From positions 186,001-250,000 of the forward strand of contig JADJWX010000009.1 in the NCBI GenBank assembly GCA_016716135.1: 64,000 nucleotides of DNA, given 5' to 3'. The position numbers were made by a program, and so were the translations under genes. Below the pieces are notes generated by a model, which saw nothing but the letters and a program-made list of their open reading frames with translations, did no database searches and was not told where the DNA came from. The stretch is from Lewinellaceae bacterium. Lineage in GTDB: Bacteria > Bacteroidota > Bacteroidia > Chitinophagales > Saprospiraceae. Positions 17,144-25,639 of the stretch are shown piece by piece; the first letter of the stretch is position 1, and each line of letters begins with the position of its first letter.

Positions 17144-18051
17144 CGCACGGAAAAATTGTCCACATAAACACCCGGGCCACTTTCCAGGGAGGCGCCGTAA
17201 AGGATCAGGGTACTGTCGGGTGCATCGAATCGCAAAGCAAAAGCCCGTGTAGCCGGCTCCGATTGCTTCCATGACCATATGCTCAATGCGCCATCGCTTG
17301 TCGGCAGACTATCGTACCGCGGAAAGGAACTTTGGTTTTGCCAGACAAATTGCGCAACCGTATCGGCATGGTAAAACAACCGGAAATGCGTCCAGCGGCC
17401 GGTATGTTTGAAATAATCGGCGCCCTCATAATGCACAAAAGCCTGTGGTTTGGGCCGGTACACAAATCCGTTGATCCCGAACGGTTCACCACTCCGGCTG
17501 TTTTTTACAATGGAAAATGTGCGCCAGTTTTCATACCGGTGTACCAGGGTCCGTTTAAAGCGGGCCACCTCTGACGTGATCGGCACATAACCGACTCCCG
17601 CGCCGCCCCAGCGGGTTTGGAGCGTATCGCGCAAATCGCCGAGCAAAATATCCCCTTCCACGAAAGAGTCGCCGAAAAAGGCTATCCGGACCGCGCGGCG
17701 CTGCGTGCGGATGGCGTCTACCGCTGCAAAAAAACGATCCATGCCGGTTTGCTCCGGGGTGTAGTCTTCGATAATTTGGCCAAACAGGTCGGGTGAAACG
17801 GCCCGAACATAGCCCAGACTGTCGAGCCCGCTGTCCGGCACCTCTGTCGTATCCATTGGCGGGGCAATTGCCTGGCCGGGTGGGTCCTGCGGCACCGTAT
17901 CCCGGTTACTCGCACGGATGTCGGCGAAGACATCCATTCTTCGCAAGGCAACCCCGCCGATCGACAGGTTTTCCGGAAGCAGCGAGAGTCCGGCCAGCAA
18001 CAAAAAAACCAACACGGTAAGCCGCAGGGTTTGATCGAGATAGTTTTTCAT
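17122..18051 (-). CDS. Second SGNH/GDSL hydrolase, N-terminal part (frameshifted)
   Basis: These N-terminal 309 codons belong to an exported SGNH hydrolase, starting at ATG 18051. An N-terminal hydrophobic segment (LTVLVFLLLAGLSLL) is a signal or anchor, followed by a proline/acid-rich linker. Block I is RIAFFGDSFVEGDIL with the nucleophilic Ser. A carbohydrate-binding-like beta region follows (about 190-300), ending in SGPGVYVDNFSVRG. There the frame runs into a stop at 17122 while homology continues in another frame. It is probably one gene with 16628-17143, acting with the SGNH hydrolase at 15272. Substrate is unknown; surface-polysaccharide acyl groups are the usual guess. Confidence 0.82.
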   Translation of the reverse strand: MKNYLDQTLRLTVLVFLLLAGLSLLPENLSIGGVALRRMDVFADIRASNRDTVPQDPPGQAIAPPMDTTEVPDSGLDSLGYVRAVSPDLFGQIIEDYTPEQTGMDRFFAAVDAIRTQRRAVRIAFFGDSFVEGDILLGDLRDTLQTRWGGAGVGYVPITSEVARFKRTLVHRYENWRTFSIVKNSRSGEPFGINGFVYRPKPQAFVHYEGADYFKHTGRWTHFRLFYHADTVAQFVWQNQSSFPRYDSLPTSDGALSIWSWKQSEPATRAFALRFDAPDSTLILYGASLESGPGVYVDNFSVRGIPAGA

Positions 18052-18057
18052 GTTGCG

Positions 18058-18065
18058 CAAAGGTA
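18058..18065 (-). promoter_or_regulatory. -7 promoter element adjacent to the start codon
   Basis: CAAAGGTA (TACCTTTG on the minus strand) ends only 6 bp upstream of the ATG at 18051, so the transcript would be leaderless or nearly so if this element is used. Confidence 0.35.
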
Positions 18066-18260
18066 AGCATGTACCACAGTTCCCGGGATTATTTGCCGGG
18101 GCGCTTCATTTGCGGCACTGCGCTTGCTAACAATGTATATCCGGGAAAGCGCAAAATGAACCTTGGCACGTTTTATGATACTACACACACGGGCCTTGCC
18201 CCGGGTTTTTAATACCTTACCCGTCCCGATCCGATTCTTCAACCTTATGGTAAATCTGTT

Positions 18261-19349
18261 ATGATTTCAGTTACCAAACCCTTCCTCCCGCCCATTGATG
18301 AGTACAACAAATATCTCCAGGGCATCTGGCAACGCAATTGGCTGACAAACAATGGTCCCCTGGTAAACCAGCTGGAGCTGGAACTAAAAGAATACCTGAA
18401 ACTGGACCACCTGATCTATGTCGGCAATGGAACGATAGCCCTTCAAATTGCCTTTAAAGCCCTCGGGCTTCGTGGCGAGGTGATTACCACGCCGTTTAGT
18501 TATGTGGCTACGGTAAGTTCCCTGCTTTGGGAGGATTTGCGCCCGGTTTTCGTGGATATTGATCCGCACAGTATGAACATCGATCCCAAAAAAATTGAGG
18601 CCGCCATCACGCCCGACACCACGGCTATCCTGGGTACGCATGTATACGGTAACCCCTGCGAGGTTGAAAAAATCCAGAAAATTGCGGACAAACACGGCCT
18701 GAAAGTCGTTTACGATGCCGCGCATTGTTTTGGAACAACCTACAAAGGCAAGTCCATTTTTGCCTTTGGCGACATCAGTACCACCAGTTTTCACGCTACC
18801 AAACTTTACCATACCACCGAAGGCGGCGCCATAATTACCCCTGAAGCCGACCTGTTGAAAAAAGCCGCGCTGATGCGCAACTTCGGACACACCGCCACCA
18901 ATGATTTTGCCGAAGTCGGGATCAATGGTAAAAACTCCGAATTCCATGCCGCCATGGGGTTGGCCAATTTGAAATATGTGGACCAAATTCTGCAAAGCCG
19001 GAAAGCGCAATGGCAATTGTACCACGAACTCTTAAAGGATTTTGAAGCCAAAGAAATCCAACTCCTGGAACCCGACGGTTTTAACTACGCCTACTATCCG
19101 CTGCTTTTCCCCAGTGAAGCGCGACTCAAAAAGTACATCGAAATCCTCCATGTTAATTATATTTTCCCAAGGAGGTACTTCTATCCGTCGCTGAACACAC
19201 TGCCCTTTACCACCACCCAACCAGCCCCGGTCAGCGAAGATTACAGCAGCAGAGTATTGTGTTTGCCGCTTTATTACGACTTATCTCCGGAGACCCAGCA
19301 AATGATTGCCCGGTTGCTGTACCGTATTCAAAACAATGAGCCAAAATGA
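18261..19349 (+). CDS. DegT/DnrJ/EryC1/StrS-family PLP aminotransferase
   Basis: A 362-residue sugar aminotransferase. It would convert a nucleotide-linked keto-sugar to the amino sugar in the cytosol using PLP and usually glutamate. The PLP site is clear: K181 in TSFHATKLYHTTEGGA forms the Schiff base, D152 lies in YDAAHCFG, and GNGTIALQIAF binds phosphate. Length is typical. It is the first gene of a five-gene plus-strand cluster, and its stop overlaps the start of the WbqC gene (ATGA at 19346-19349), so the two are translationally coupled. The cluster suggests synthesis of a modified amino sugar for a surface glycan; the exact sugar is unknown. Confidence 0.92.
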   Translation: MISVTKPFLPPIDEYNKYLQGIWQRNWLTNNGPLVNQLELELKEYLKLDHLIYVGNGTIALQIAFKALGLRGEVITTPFSYVATVSSLLWEDLRPVFVDIDPHSMNIDPKKIEAAITPDTTAILGTHVYGNPCEVEKIQKIADKHGLKVVYDAAHCFGTTYKGKSIFAFGDISTTSFHATKLYHTTEGGAIITPEADLLKKAALMRNFGHTATNDFAEVGINGKNSEFHAAMGLANLKYVDQILQSRKAQWQLYHELLKDFEAKEIQLLEPDGFNYAYYPLLFPSEARLKKYIEILHVNYIFPRRYFYPSLNTLPFTTTQPAPVSEDYSSRVLCLPLYYDLSPETQQMIARLLYRIQNNEPK

Positions 19350-20053
19350 AGCTAGCGATTATGCAGCCCTATTTTTTCCCATACATCGGCTATTTTCAGC
19401 TGATCCGGTGTGTGGACAAATTTGTGGTGTATGACGACGTAAACTATATCAAAAAAGGCTGGATCAACCGAAACAGGATACTGATAAACGGCGCCCCCTC
19501 CCTGATCACCATTCCGGTAAAAAATGCCAGCCAAAACCGGATGATCAACGAAACCGAACTGACAAACGACCGGAACTGGATTCCCAAATTTTTAAAAACG
19601 CTGGAGCAGGCGTACAAAAAAGCGCCTTTTTTCCCGACTGTTTTCCCAAACATTGAAGCGATGCTCCAGGCTGAATACGCCAATATTGCCGAACTGAACC
19701 TGGCTACAATTCAATTTGTTTGCCGTTACCTGGATTTGCAAACAACGCTCGTCCCGGGTTCAGCCAACTATGCAAACAAGCACCTGAAGGCCCAACACCG
19801 CATTCTTGACATTTGCCTGCAAGAGTCGGCAACCACCTACATCAACCCCATCGGCGGCATGGAATTATACGACCATACGCTGTTTGAACAACACCAGGTG
19901 ACGCTGTATTTTATAAAACCGACTCCAACACCCTACCGCCAGTTTGAAAACGAATTTCAGGCCAACCTTTCAATGCTCGATTGCCTGATGTTTTTGGAAA
20001 AAACCGAATTGGTGGCCAAACTCAAAGACTTTCAACTTATTTCAAATAAATAA
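19346..20053 (+). CDS. WbqC-family protein
   Basis: A 235-residue WbqC-like protein. The family hallmark is the N-terminal MQPYFFPYIGYFQLI, with FVVYDDVNYIKKGWINRN shortly after, and the end carries GMELYDHTLFEQH and LSMLDCLMFL. WbqC proteins occur in polysaccharide and glycopeptide gene clusters, but to my knowledge the reaction is not firmly established; attachment of amino acids or acyl groups to sugars has been suggested. It overlaps the aminotransferase stop by 4 nt and precedes the glycosyltransferase gene. No signal peptide, so it is cytosolic. Confidence 0.9.
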   Translation: MKLAIMQPYFFPYIGYFQLIRCVDKFVVYDDVNYIKKGWINRNRILINGAPSLITIPVKNASQNRMINETELTNDRNWIPKFLKTLEQAYKKAPFFPTVFPNIEAMLQAEYANIAELNLATIQFVCRYLDLQTTLVPGSANYANKHLKAQHRILDICLQESATTYINPIGGMELYDHTLFEQHQVTLYFIKPTPTPYRQFENEFQANLSMLDCLMFLEKTELVAKLKDFQLISNK

Positions 20054-20190
20054 TTTATAAATCTGTCGGCGGCTCCAGGCATTTCACCCGACAAAACCAA
20101 CGCTTGGCAAAATTCTTGTTTAATACGCTATAGCCAATGTGCCTCCCGCTTATTCGTTTCAACAGTTCAAATTAAAAAAGCCGGTTTAAA

Positions 20191-21156
20191 ATGAATTCAA
20201 CAAATCCGATGGTTAGCATTTGTATGGCCGCTTACAACCACGAGGGCTTTATCGCAAAGGCCATTGAAAGCGTAATGATGCAGGAAACGGATTTCCCGAT
20301 TGAATTGGTGATTGGCGAAGATTGCTCGCCCGATTCCACCCGCGCGATCTGCGAACGCTATGCTGCAAAATACCCGGACAGGATACGGCTCCTGCCTTCA
20401 AAAACCAATTACGGCATGTCGAAAAACGGCATCCGGATCATGAATAACTGCCGCGGAAAATATATCGCAATACTCGATGGCGACGATTTCTGGAGCGATC
20501 CGCACAAACTCAAAATGCAGGTGGAATTTCTGGAAAACAACCCGGATTACGGGCTCATTCACACCGATGTTGACCCTGTGGATGATTCGGGCACGCCAAT
20601 CCAAGCGGAATCTGTAGAGTACAGAAGAAAAAACCACAAGGAAGGATACGTTTTTTTCAATATGCTGTCCGGCTTTAATTTTATTAATTCCTGTACTGCT
20701 TTGTTTCGCCATGATTTGTTAAAAACCGATGCCTCCAGCATTGAAAAATACTGGTTTGCCTATGATTTTTGGTATTGGCAACGGATTGCCATGCATTCGA
20801 AGGTCTATTATCTGAATAAAAAGACGGCGTGTTACCGGATGCATCAGGGAGGCATTACCAATACTGCCCAGTTTAAAAAAAATAAATTGCGCAGTTACCA
20901 TGTGTTGCATGATGTGATTGAGCAGTTCCATATGGCGCCGCCCCATAGCTTAAATGAGGTGGAAAAAAGAATGATTTTTCAAAAAATCATCTCGCTGTTG
21001 TACCGAAAGGAAGGATCGTTGCGCATGAAACTTTCCACGCTCAAGATAATGCCGCACTATTTCCCGGGTTTCTCCGGAGTAGCCGATATCCTGCTGTCAA
21101 AAATTGGCGTCCGCGCTCCCCTGAAACTCGCCTCCAAACATTCGCAAGCTTCTTAA
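20191..21156 (+). CDS. Glycosyltransferase family 2
   Basis: A 321-residue GT-A glycosyltransferase. The nucleotide-binding start VSICMAAYNHEGFIAKAI leads to ELVIGEDCSPDSTRAIC, then the DXD-type metal site LDGDDFWSDPHKL near residue 92. It is typical of GT2 enzymes that extend surface polysaccharides from nucleotide-sugar donors at the cytosolic side of the membrane. A C-terminal helical region (about 240-321) has basic residues but no membrane helix. It lies 137 nt after wbqC in the same direction; the gap holds no gene. Donor and acceptor are unknown. Confidence 0.92.
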   Translation: MNSTNPMVSICMAAYNHEGFIAKAIESVMMQETDFPIELVIGEDCSPDSTRAICERYAAKYPDRIRLLPSKTNYGMSKNGIRIMNNCRGKYIAILDGDDFWSDPHKLKMQVEFLENNPDYGLIHTDVDPVDDSGTPIQAESVEYRRKNHKEGYVFFNMLSGFNFINSCTALFRHDLLKTDASSIEKYWFAYDFWYWQRIAMHSKVYYLNKKTACYRMHQGGITNTAQFKKNKLRSYHVLHDVIEQFHMAPPHSLNEVEKRMIFQKIISLLYRKEGSLRMKLSTLKIMPHYFPGFSGVADILLSKIGVRAPLKLASKHSQAS

Positions 21157-21216
21157 AACGCGCACCCGGTATGCCGCTTGATTTGGCATGCCGCTGCAAT
21201 ATATGAGGACCAAAAA

Positions 21217-21780
21217 ATGAAAAATTTCGCAGTATTTGTTTCCGGTTACGGACGCGGCGCGATGGAGATCATTAAGGATTGGAAGCGCGGATTGGTAAAA
21301 CCCAACCTTAGATTATTGCTCAGCAGCAGTCCGGATGCGGCGTGCCTTGAATTTGCCCGGGAAAACGGCCTGGAAACCGCTGTGGCAGAACGAAAAAAAG
21401 GCGAATCAAAAGCCGCCTTCGAAACACGGCTGCTGGAAACGCTCCGGCCTTATTCGATTGACTATATCTACCTGGCGGGATGGATGCACATCCTCGGCCC
21501 TACCCTGCTCAGCGCCTACCCGGGCAAAGTAGTAAACGTTCACCCCTCCCTGCTCCCAAGTTTCAAAGGGCTCAACGGCATACAACAAGCCATGGAATAT
21601 GGCGTAAAACTGACCGGCGTTACCACGCACTTCGTCGACGAGACCATCGACGGCGGAAAGATCATCGCGCAAAAATGTATTGAAATAAAAACCGGCGACA
21701 CGTTTGACGATATTGACAACCGGCTTTTCAAAATTACAACACTGATTACCCTGGATACAATCAATGAAATTTTCAAATAA
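21217..21780 (+). CDS. PurN-like formyltransferase, possibly a sugar N-formyltransferase
   Basis: A 187-residue N10-formyltetrahydrofolate-dependent formyltransferase. The catalytic trio matches PurN: N107 and H109 in VVNVHPSLLPSFKG and D145 in VDETIDGGKII. The N-terminal loop is VSGYGRGAMEIIKDW rather than the usual SGNGSN-type phosphate loop of glycinamide ribotide transformylase, so the acceptor may differ. Position between a GT2 gene and a PhyH gene, behind a sugar aminotransferase gene, suggests formylation of an amino sugar. Plain PurN in a chance position remains possible. ATG 21217 is chosen because the upstream extension to 21178 is unlike the family. Confidence 0.82.
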   Translation: MKNFAVFVSGYGRGAMEIIKDWKRGLVKPNLRLLLSSSPDAACLEFARENGLETAVAERKKGESKAAFETRLLETLRPYSIDYIYLAGWMHILGPTLLSAYPGKVVNVHPSLLPSFKGLNGIQQAMEYGVKLTGVTTHFVDETIDGGKIIAQKCIEIKTGDTFDDIDNRLFKITTLITLDTINEIFK

Positions 21781-21800
21781 AAAAATCAATACTTCCTACT

Positions 21801-22634
21801 ATGAAAGAAAAATGGATACAAGAAATCAAAACCCAGGGGTATTGCCGGATCCCCCAGGTTTACAGCCCTGAAGAAGTCAAAAAGGGCCTCGAAATGACCC
21901 GGTACTGGTATGAAAAAAGCAAAGACCAGGTTTCTTCGCGGCTTTCTGCCCTAACGAAAAACGACCTCTACCTCTGGAACCCGCACTACAAAGACCACTT
22001 CTTTCTCGATCTCTTTTTCCGGCCCAAAATCCTTCAGGAAATCATGATGCATTTTCTGAACGACCAGTGGTTTCGGGCTATTCCTGCGGACGAGCCCAAT
22101 TACATATTGCAAAATCTGATGGGCAGGAGCAGCGATCAAAAACTGGCGCTGCACATCGACTCGTTTGTCCCTTACCATAGCGAATTTGTCTACATGCTTC
22201 AGGCTAGTGTCGTCCTGGAAGAACAAACCGAAGACAACGGTTGCACGGTAGTTATTCCGGGCTCTCACCTGAGCGGAAAATATGCCGATCAGGGTGCATT
22301 TGACCAGGCTGTACCGGTGCTATCCCAGCCCGGCGACCTGATTATTTGGGATAGCCGAATCTGGCATGGGACACTGGCCAACAATACCGACAGAACCCGT
22401 TGGTCAATCATCGCCGCCTTTTCGCGTTGGTGGATCAAGCAAATGTTTAACTATACCGATAACCTTCCGCAGGAGATTTACGACAAACTTACCGACAACC
22501 AGAAGGCAATTGTCGGCTTCTGCTCGATTGCATACAATGACGAACAGGAAGGCATCGACCGGAAACGCGGTTATGATACCCTCCTCCAAAATGTAGAAGA
22601 TTACCGGTACAAGCGCCAACCCGAGGTTGTGTAG
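21801..22634 (+). CDS. Phytanoyl-CoA dioxygenase (PhyH) family hydroxylase
   Basis: A 277-residue Fe(II)/2-oxoglutarate dioxygenase of the PhyH family. The iron ligands are H118 and D120 in ALHIDSF and H189 in SRIWHGTLANN, and an arginine in DRTRWSII binds 2-oxoglutarate. It starts 20 nt after the formyltransferase stop and closes the cluster. In such clusters PhyH enzymes usually hydroxylate a small molecule or a sugar-linked acyl group rather than phytanoyl-CoA. No signal peptide. Substrate is unknown. Confidence 0.87.
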   Translation: MKEKWIQEIKTQGYCRIPQVYSPEEVKKGLEMTRYWYEKSKDQVSSRLSALTKNDLYLWNPHYKDHFFLDLFFRPKILQEIMMHFLNDQWFRAIPADEPNYILQNLMGRSSDQKLALHIDSFVPYHSEFVYMLQASVVLEEQTEDNGCTVVIPGSHLSGKYADQGAFDQAVPVLSQPGDLIIWDSRIWHGTLANNTDRTRWSIIAAFSRWWIKQMFNYTDNLPQEIYDKLTDNQKAIVGFCSIAYNDEQEGIDRKRGYDTLLQNVEDYRYKRQPEVV

Positions 22635-22659
22635 CACCTGCCGGCAAATTTTGCAAAAC

Positions 22660-22708
22660 TTTCACCGCCAGGTTAATCCGACGTGTCTGCGGGTTCCTGG
22701 CGGTGAAA
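22660..22708 (+). terminator. Hairpin after the glycan-type cluster
   Basis: A 13-bp perfect inverted repeat (TTTCACCGCCAGG, 22660-22672, and its complement, 22696-22708) with a 23-nt loop and A/T-rich flanks, placed 25 nt after the PhyH stop. The rest of the 22635-22817 gap shows short CCGG-containing repeats but no gene. Confidence 0.5.
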
Positions 22709-22817
22709 AATTTCCGGGCCTGCCGGAAAACACCGGCCTGCCGGTACCTGGTTTCTCCAACTGTCAGAATTCAATATATTCGCCACAGAACAGTACACCG
22801 AAGACAATTTAATATCT

Positions 22818-24722
22818 ATGACGGCGAAAATCAGTTCCTTCGAAGATTATCAACGCGAATATGCGCATAGTGTAACTGACCCGGAAGGCTTCTGGGCTGA
22901 ACAAGCCAAACGGTTTCAATGGCAAAAACCCTGGCGCCGGGTCCTGAAATGGAACTTCCGGACCCCGGACGTAAAATGGTTCGTCGGGGGGCGGTTAAAT
23001 ATCACGGAAAACTGCCTCGACCGGCACCTGGAATCCCGCGGCAACCAGACAGCCCTCATTTGGGAGCCGAACGACCCCGGCCGCCGGGCCCGAAAAATTA
23101 CCTACAAACAACTCTACGGGCTGGTTTGCCAGTTTGCCAATGCGCTCAAAGCCCAGGGTGTAAAAAAGGGCGACCGGGTTTGTATTTACATGCCCATGAC
23201 ACCCGAACTGGCCATAGCCACGTTGGCCTGTGCCCGCATCGGGGCGGTACATTCCGTGGTGTTTGCCGGTTTCAGCGCCGTTTCACTGGCCGACCGGATC
23301 AAAGATGCCCAAGCCAAGGTGGTGATCACTTCCGATTACAATGCCCGGGGGCCAAAAAATATCCCGGTAAAAAAGGTGGTGGACGAGGCGCTCGCGCTCG
23401 GCTGCGATTCCATCGAACATGTGATCGTTCACCAAAATACCGGCGATGCAATCAAGATGGAACCCGGGCGCGATATCTGGTGGCATGATGCCGTCAAAGG
23501 CCGCCGAAAAAGTGGAAAAGCAACCGTTGTAAACAGCGAAGACATGCTGTTTATCCTGTACACGTCGGGCTCCACAGGCAAACCCAAGGGCGTGGTGCAT
23601 ACCCACGGCGGGTATATGGTGTACACGGAATATTCTTTCCGCAATGTTTTCCAGTATGAGGATGGCGACATTTACTGGTGCACGGCCGATATCGGGTGGA
23701 TCACCGGACATTCCTACATCGTGTATGGCCCCCTGTTGGCCGGTGCAACGAGTATGATGTTTGAAGGGGTACCCACCTACCCCAATGCCGGCCGTTTTTG
23801 GGATATTATCCAGCGCCACAAAGTCAACATTTTTTACACTGCTCCCACTGCCATTCGGGCGCTGATGGCCGCTGGCGACGCATGGGTGAAAAACCGGCGC
23901 ATGCCATCACTCCGGGTTCTGGGAACAGTTGGCGAACCAATCAACGAAGAAGCCTGGCACTGGTACAATGAACGGGTGGGTAAAAAACACTGCCCGATCG
24001 TGGATACCTGGTGGCAAACCGAAACCGGCGGGATTATGATCAGTCCTTTGGCCGGGATCACACCCTTAAAACCTTGCTATGCAACCTTGCCGCTTCCTGG
24101 CATCCAGCCCTGCCTCGTGGATGCCAATGGCCATGAGATCAATGGCAATGATGTAGAAGGCATGCTTTGTATTAAATATCCCTGGCCCGCTATTATCCGA
24201 ACCACTTACGGAGACCACGAGCGATGCCGGCAAACGTATTTTGCCACGTTTAAAAACAAGTATTTTACAGGCGACGGCGCCCGGCGCGACGCCGATGGGA
24301 TGTACCGGATCATTGGCCGCGTCGACGATGTCATCAATGTTTCCGGACACCGGATCGGTACTGCCGAAGTGGAGGACGCGATCAATAAAACGCCGCATGT
24401 GGTGGAATCGGCCGTGGTAGGTTTCCCGCATGAAATCAAAGGGCAGGGCATATATGCGTACGTGATAACTTCAGCTCCGATTTCCGATGCCGCAGCGTTC
24501 AAACAAACAGTGCTGGATACCGTTGTCCGGGAAATTGGCCCGATTGCCAAGCCGGATAAGATCCAGTTGGTGCCGGGCCTGCCCAAAACACGATCCGGAA
24601 AAATCATGCGACGGATTTTGCGAAAAATTGCCGAAGGCGACACCGGCAACCTCGGCGACATCAGTACTTTGCTCAACCCCGAGGTGGTGGATATCATAAA
24701 GACCGGAGCAAAATCAATATAA
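22818..24722 (+). CDS. acs: Acetyl-CoA synthetase
   Basis: A 634-residue AMP-forming acetate:CoA ligase, the main route for assimilating acetate. The AMP-binding signature YTSGSTGKPKGVVHTHGGY is at about residue 247. Next come the acetate pocket region TADIGWITGHSYIVYGPL, VDTWWQTETGG, and the hinge region IGRVDDVINVSGHRIGTAEVE. The acetylatable lysine is K595 in RSGKIMRRILRK. Length and motif order match bacterial Acs closely. It is monocistronic, ending in a good terminator at 24835. A DUF4212/SSS transporter pair resembling acetate permeases lies 3 kb downstream. Confidence 0.95.
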   Translation: MTAKISSFEDYQREYAHSVTDPEGFWAEQAKRFQWQKPWRRVLKWNFRTPDVKWFVGGRLNITENCLDRHLESRGNQTALIWEPNDPGRRARKITYKQLYGLVCQFANALKAQGVKKGDRVCIYMPMTPELAIATLACARIGAVHSVVFAGFSAVSLADRIKDAQAKVVITSDYNARGPKNIPVKKVVDEALALGCDSIEHVIVHQNTGDAIKMEPGRDIWWHDAVKGRRKSGKATVVNSEDMLFILYTSGSTGKPKGVVHTHGGYMVYTEYSFRNVFQYEDGDIYWCTADIGWITGHSYIVYGPLLAGATSMMFEGVPTYPNAGRFWDIIQRHKVNIFYTAPTAIRALMAAGDAWVKNRRMPSLRVLGTVGEPINEEAWHWYNERVGKKHCPIVDTWWQTETGGIMISPLAGITPLKPCYATLPLPGIQPCLVDANGHEINGNDVEGMLCIKYPWPAIIRTTYGDHERCRQTYFATFKNKYFTGDGARRDADGMYRIIGRVDDVINVSGHRIGTAEVEDAINKTPHVVESAVVGFPHEIKGQGIYAYVITSAPISDAAAFKQTVLDTVVREIGPIAKPDKIQLVPGLPKTRSGKIMRRILRKIAEGDTGNLGDISTLLNPEVVDIIKTGAKSI

Positions 24723-24834
24723 CACCCGGTGCCCGGTCAAACTGGCATGGTTTTTTCCGTTATTCAGTGCGCTTATAATCCCCTGAACGAAAATGCGCAT
24801 AATCCGTATCCTATCCTACCCAAGAAAAATATGG

Positions 24835-24867
24835 CCTGAAGCATTATCCGCTTCAGGTCTTTTTTTT
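24835..24867 (+). terminator. Rho-independent terminator after acs
   Basis: CCTGAAGC (24835-24842) pairs with GCTTCAGG (24850-24857), followed by TC and a run of eight T. Confidence 0.8.
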
Positions 24868-24879
24868 GTAAAAAAGAGA

Positions 24880-24905
24880 ACCCACACATTTTGCAACGGG
24901 TGGGT
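24880..24905 (-). terminator. Hairpin terminator after the carbonic anhydrase gene
   Basis: ACCCAC (24880-24885) pairs with GTGGGT (24900-24905). The plus-strand A-run at 24870-24875 gives a T-run on the minus-strand transcript, which comes from the carbonic anhydrase gene ending at 24947. Confidence 0.55.
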
Positions 24906-24946
24906 CCGACATCTTTCTAACAACCTTATTTTTTCAGGAGCAGGTA

Positions 24947-25615
24947 TCAGACATGATTCAGTGCTTCTGTATCAATCTGCCCTTTAAACTCCGGGTGTTC
25001 AAAAAACTCGACAATCCCGGTTTCCACATCATACATACCACCAACAATGGCGATTTCGCCTTTTGATGCCATTTCGCGCAGGATCGGGCTGTTTTTGCAG
25101 ATTTCGTCCATAACCAAATGCACGTTGGTTACCGCAACGGCGTTCGGGTAAGTATAGGGATCATCGGAACCGCCATCGGGTTTTGGCGTTTTGGCCATAG
25201 CCGGATGAATTTTTTGGAGCAATCCGGTCAGGTTGCCCAATTCCACATGGTCACAAGCTCCTTTTACCGCCCCGCATTTCGTATGGCCGAGTACCAGCAC
25301 GATTTTCGAACCGGCAACTTTGCAGGCAAATTCCATGGAGCCCAGGATATCGCTGTTCAGGATATTACCGGCAATCCGGGCACTGAAAATATCGCCCAGG
25401 CCCTGGTCAAAAATCAGTTCGGCACTTGTTCGCGAATCAATGCAACTTAAAATCACCGCAAATGGATGTTGCCCCTCTTTGGTTTCGTTTACCTGTTGAA
25501 GCAAATTGCGATTTGCCTTCAGGTTGTTGACAAAACGATTGTTTCCATTTTGCAACAATTGAAGCGCAGCTGCGGGAGTCAGGTTGTCTTGTAATTCTTT
25601 TGTTATTGTACGCAT
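24947..25615 (-). CDS. Beta-class carbonic anhydrase
   Basis: A 222-residue zinc enzyme that interconverts CO2 and bicarbonate. The zinc ligands C58, H111 and C114 are visible in SCIDSRTSAEL and GHTKCGAVKGA, and the catalytic Asp-Arg pair is D60/R62. Length is typical of a beta-class enzyme. There is no signal peptide, so it should be cytosolic. Its start lies 24 nt after the stop of the SulP transporter gene on the same strand, giving a two-gene unit for bicarbonate uptake and supply, for example to the acyl-CoA carboxylases and other carboxylating enzymes. Confidence 0.94.
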   Translation of the reverse strand: MRTITKELQDNLTPAAALQLLQNGNNRFVNNLKANRNLLQQVNETKEGQHPFAVILSCIDSRTSAELIFDQGLGDIFSARIAGNILNSDILGSMEFACKVAGSKIVLVLGHTKCGAVKGACDHVELGNLTGLLQKIHPAMAKTPKPDGGSDDPYTYPNAVAVTNVHLVMDEICKNSPILREMASKGEIAIVGGMYDVETGIVEFFEHPEFKGQIDTEALNHV

Positions 25616-25639
25616 GTTTTATCTGATTTTATGTTGTTT

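Noticed and set aside
22919..23488. 189-codon open frame inside acs
   Set aside because: Same strand, different frame within a fully supported acetyl-CoA synthetase; basic, low-complexity product.
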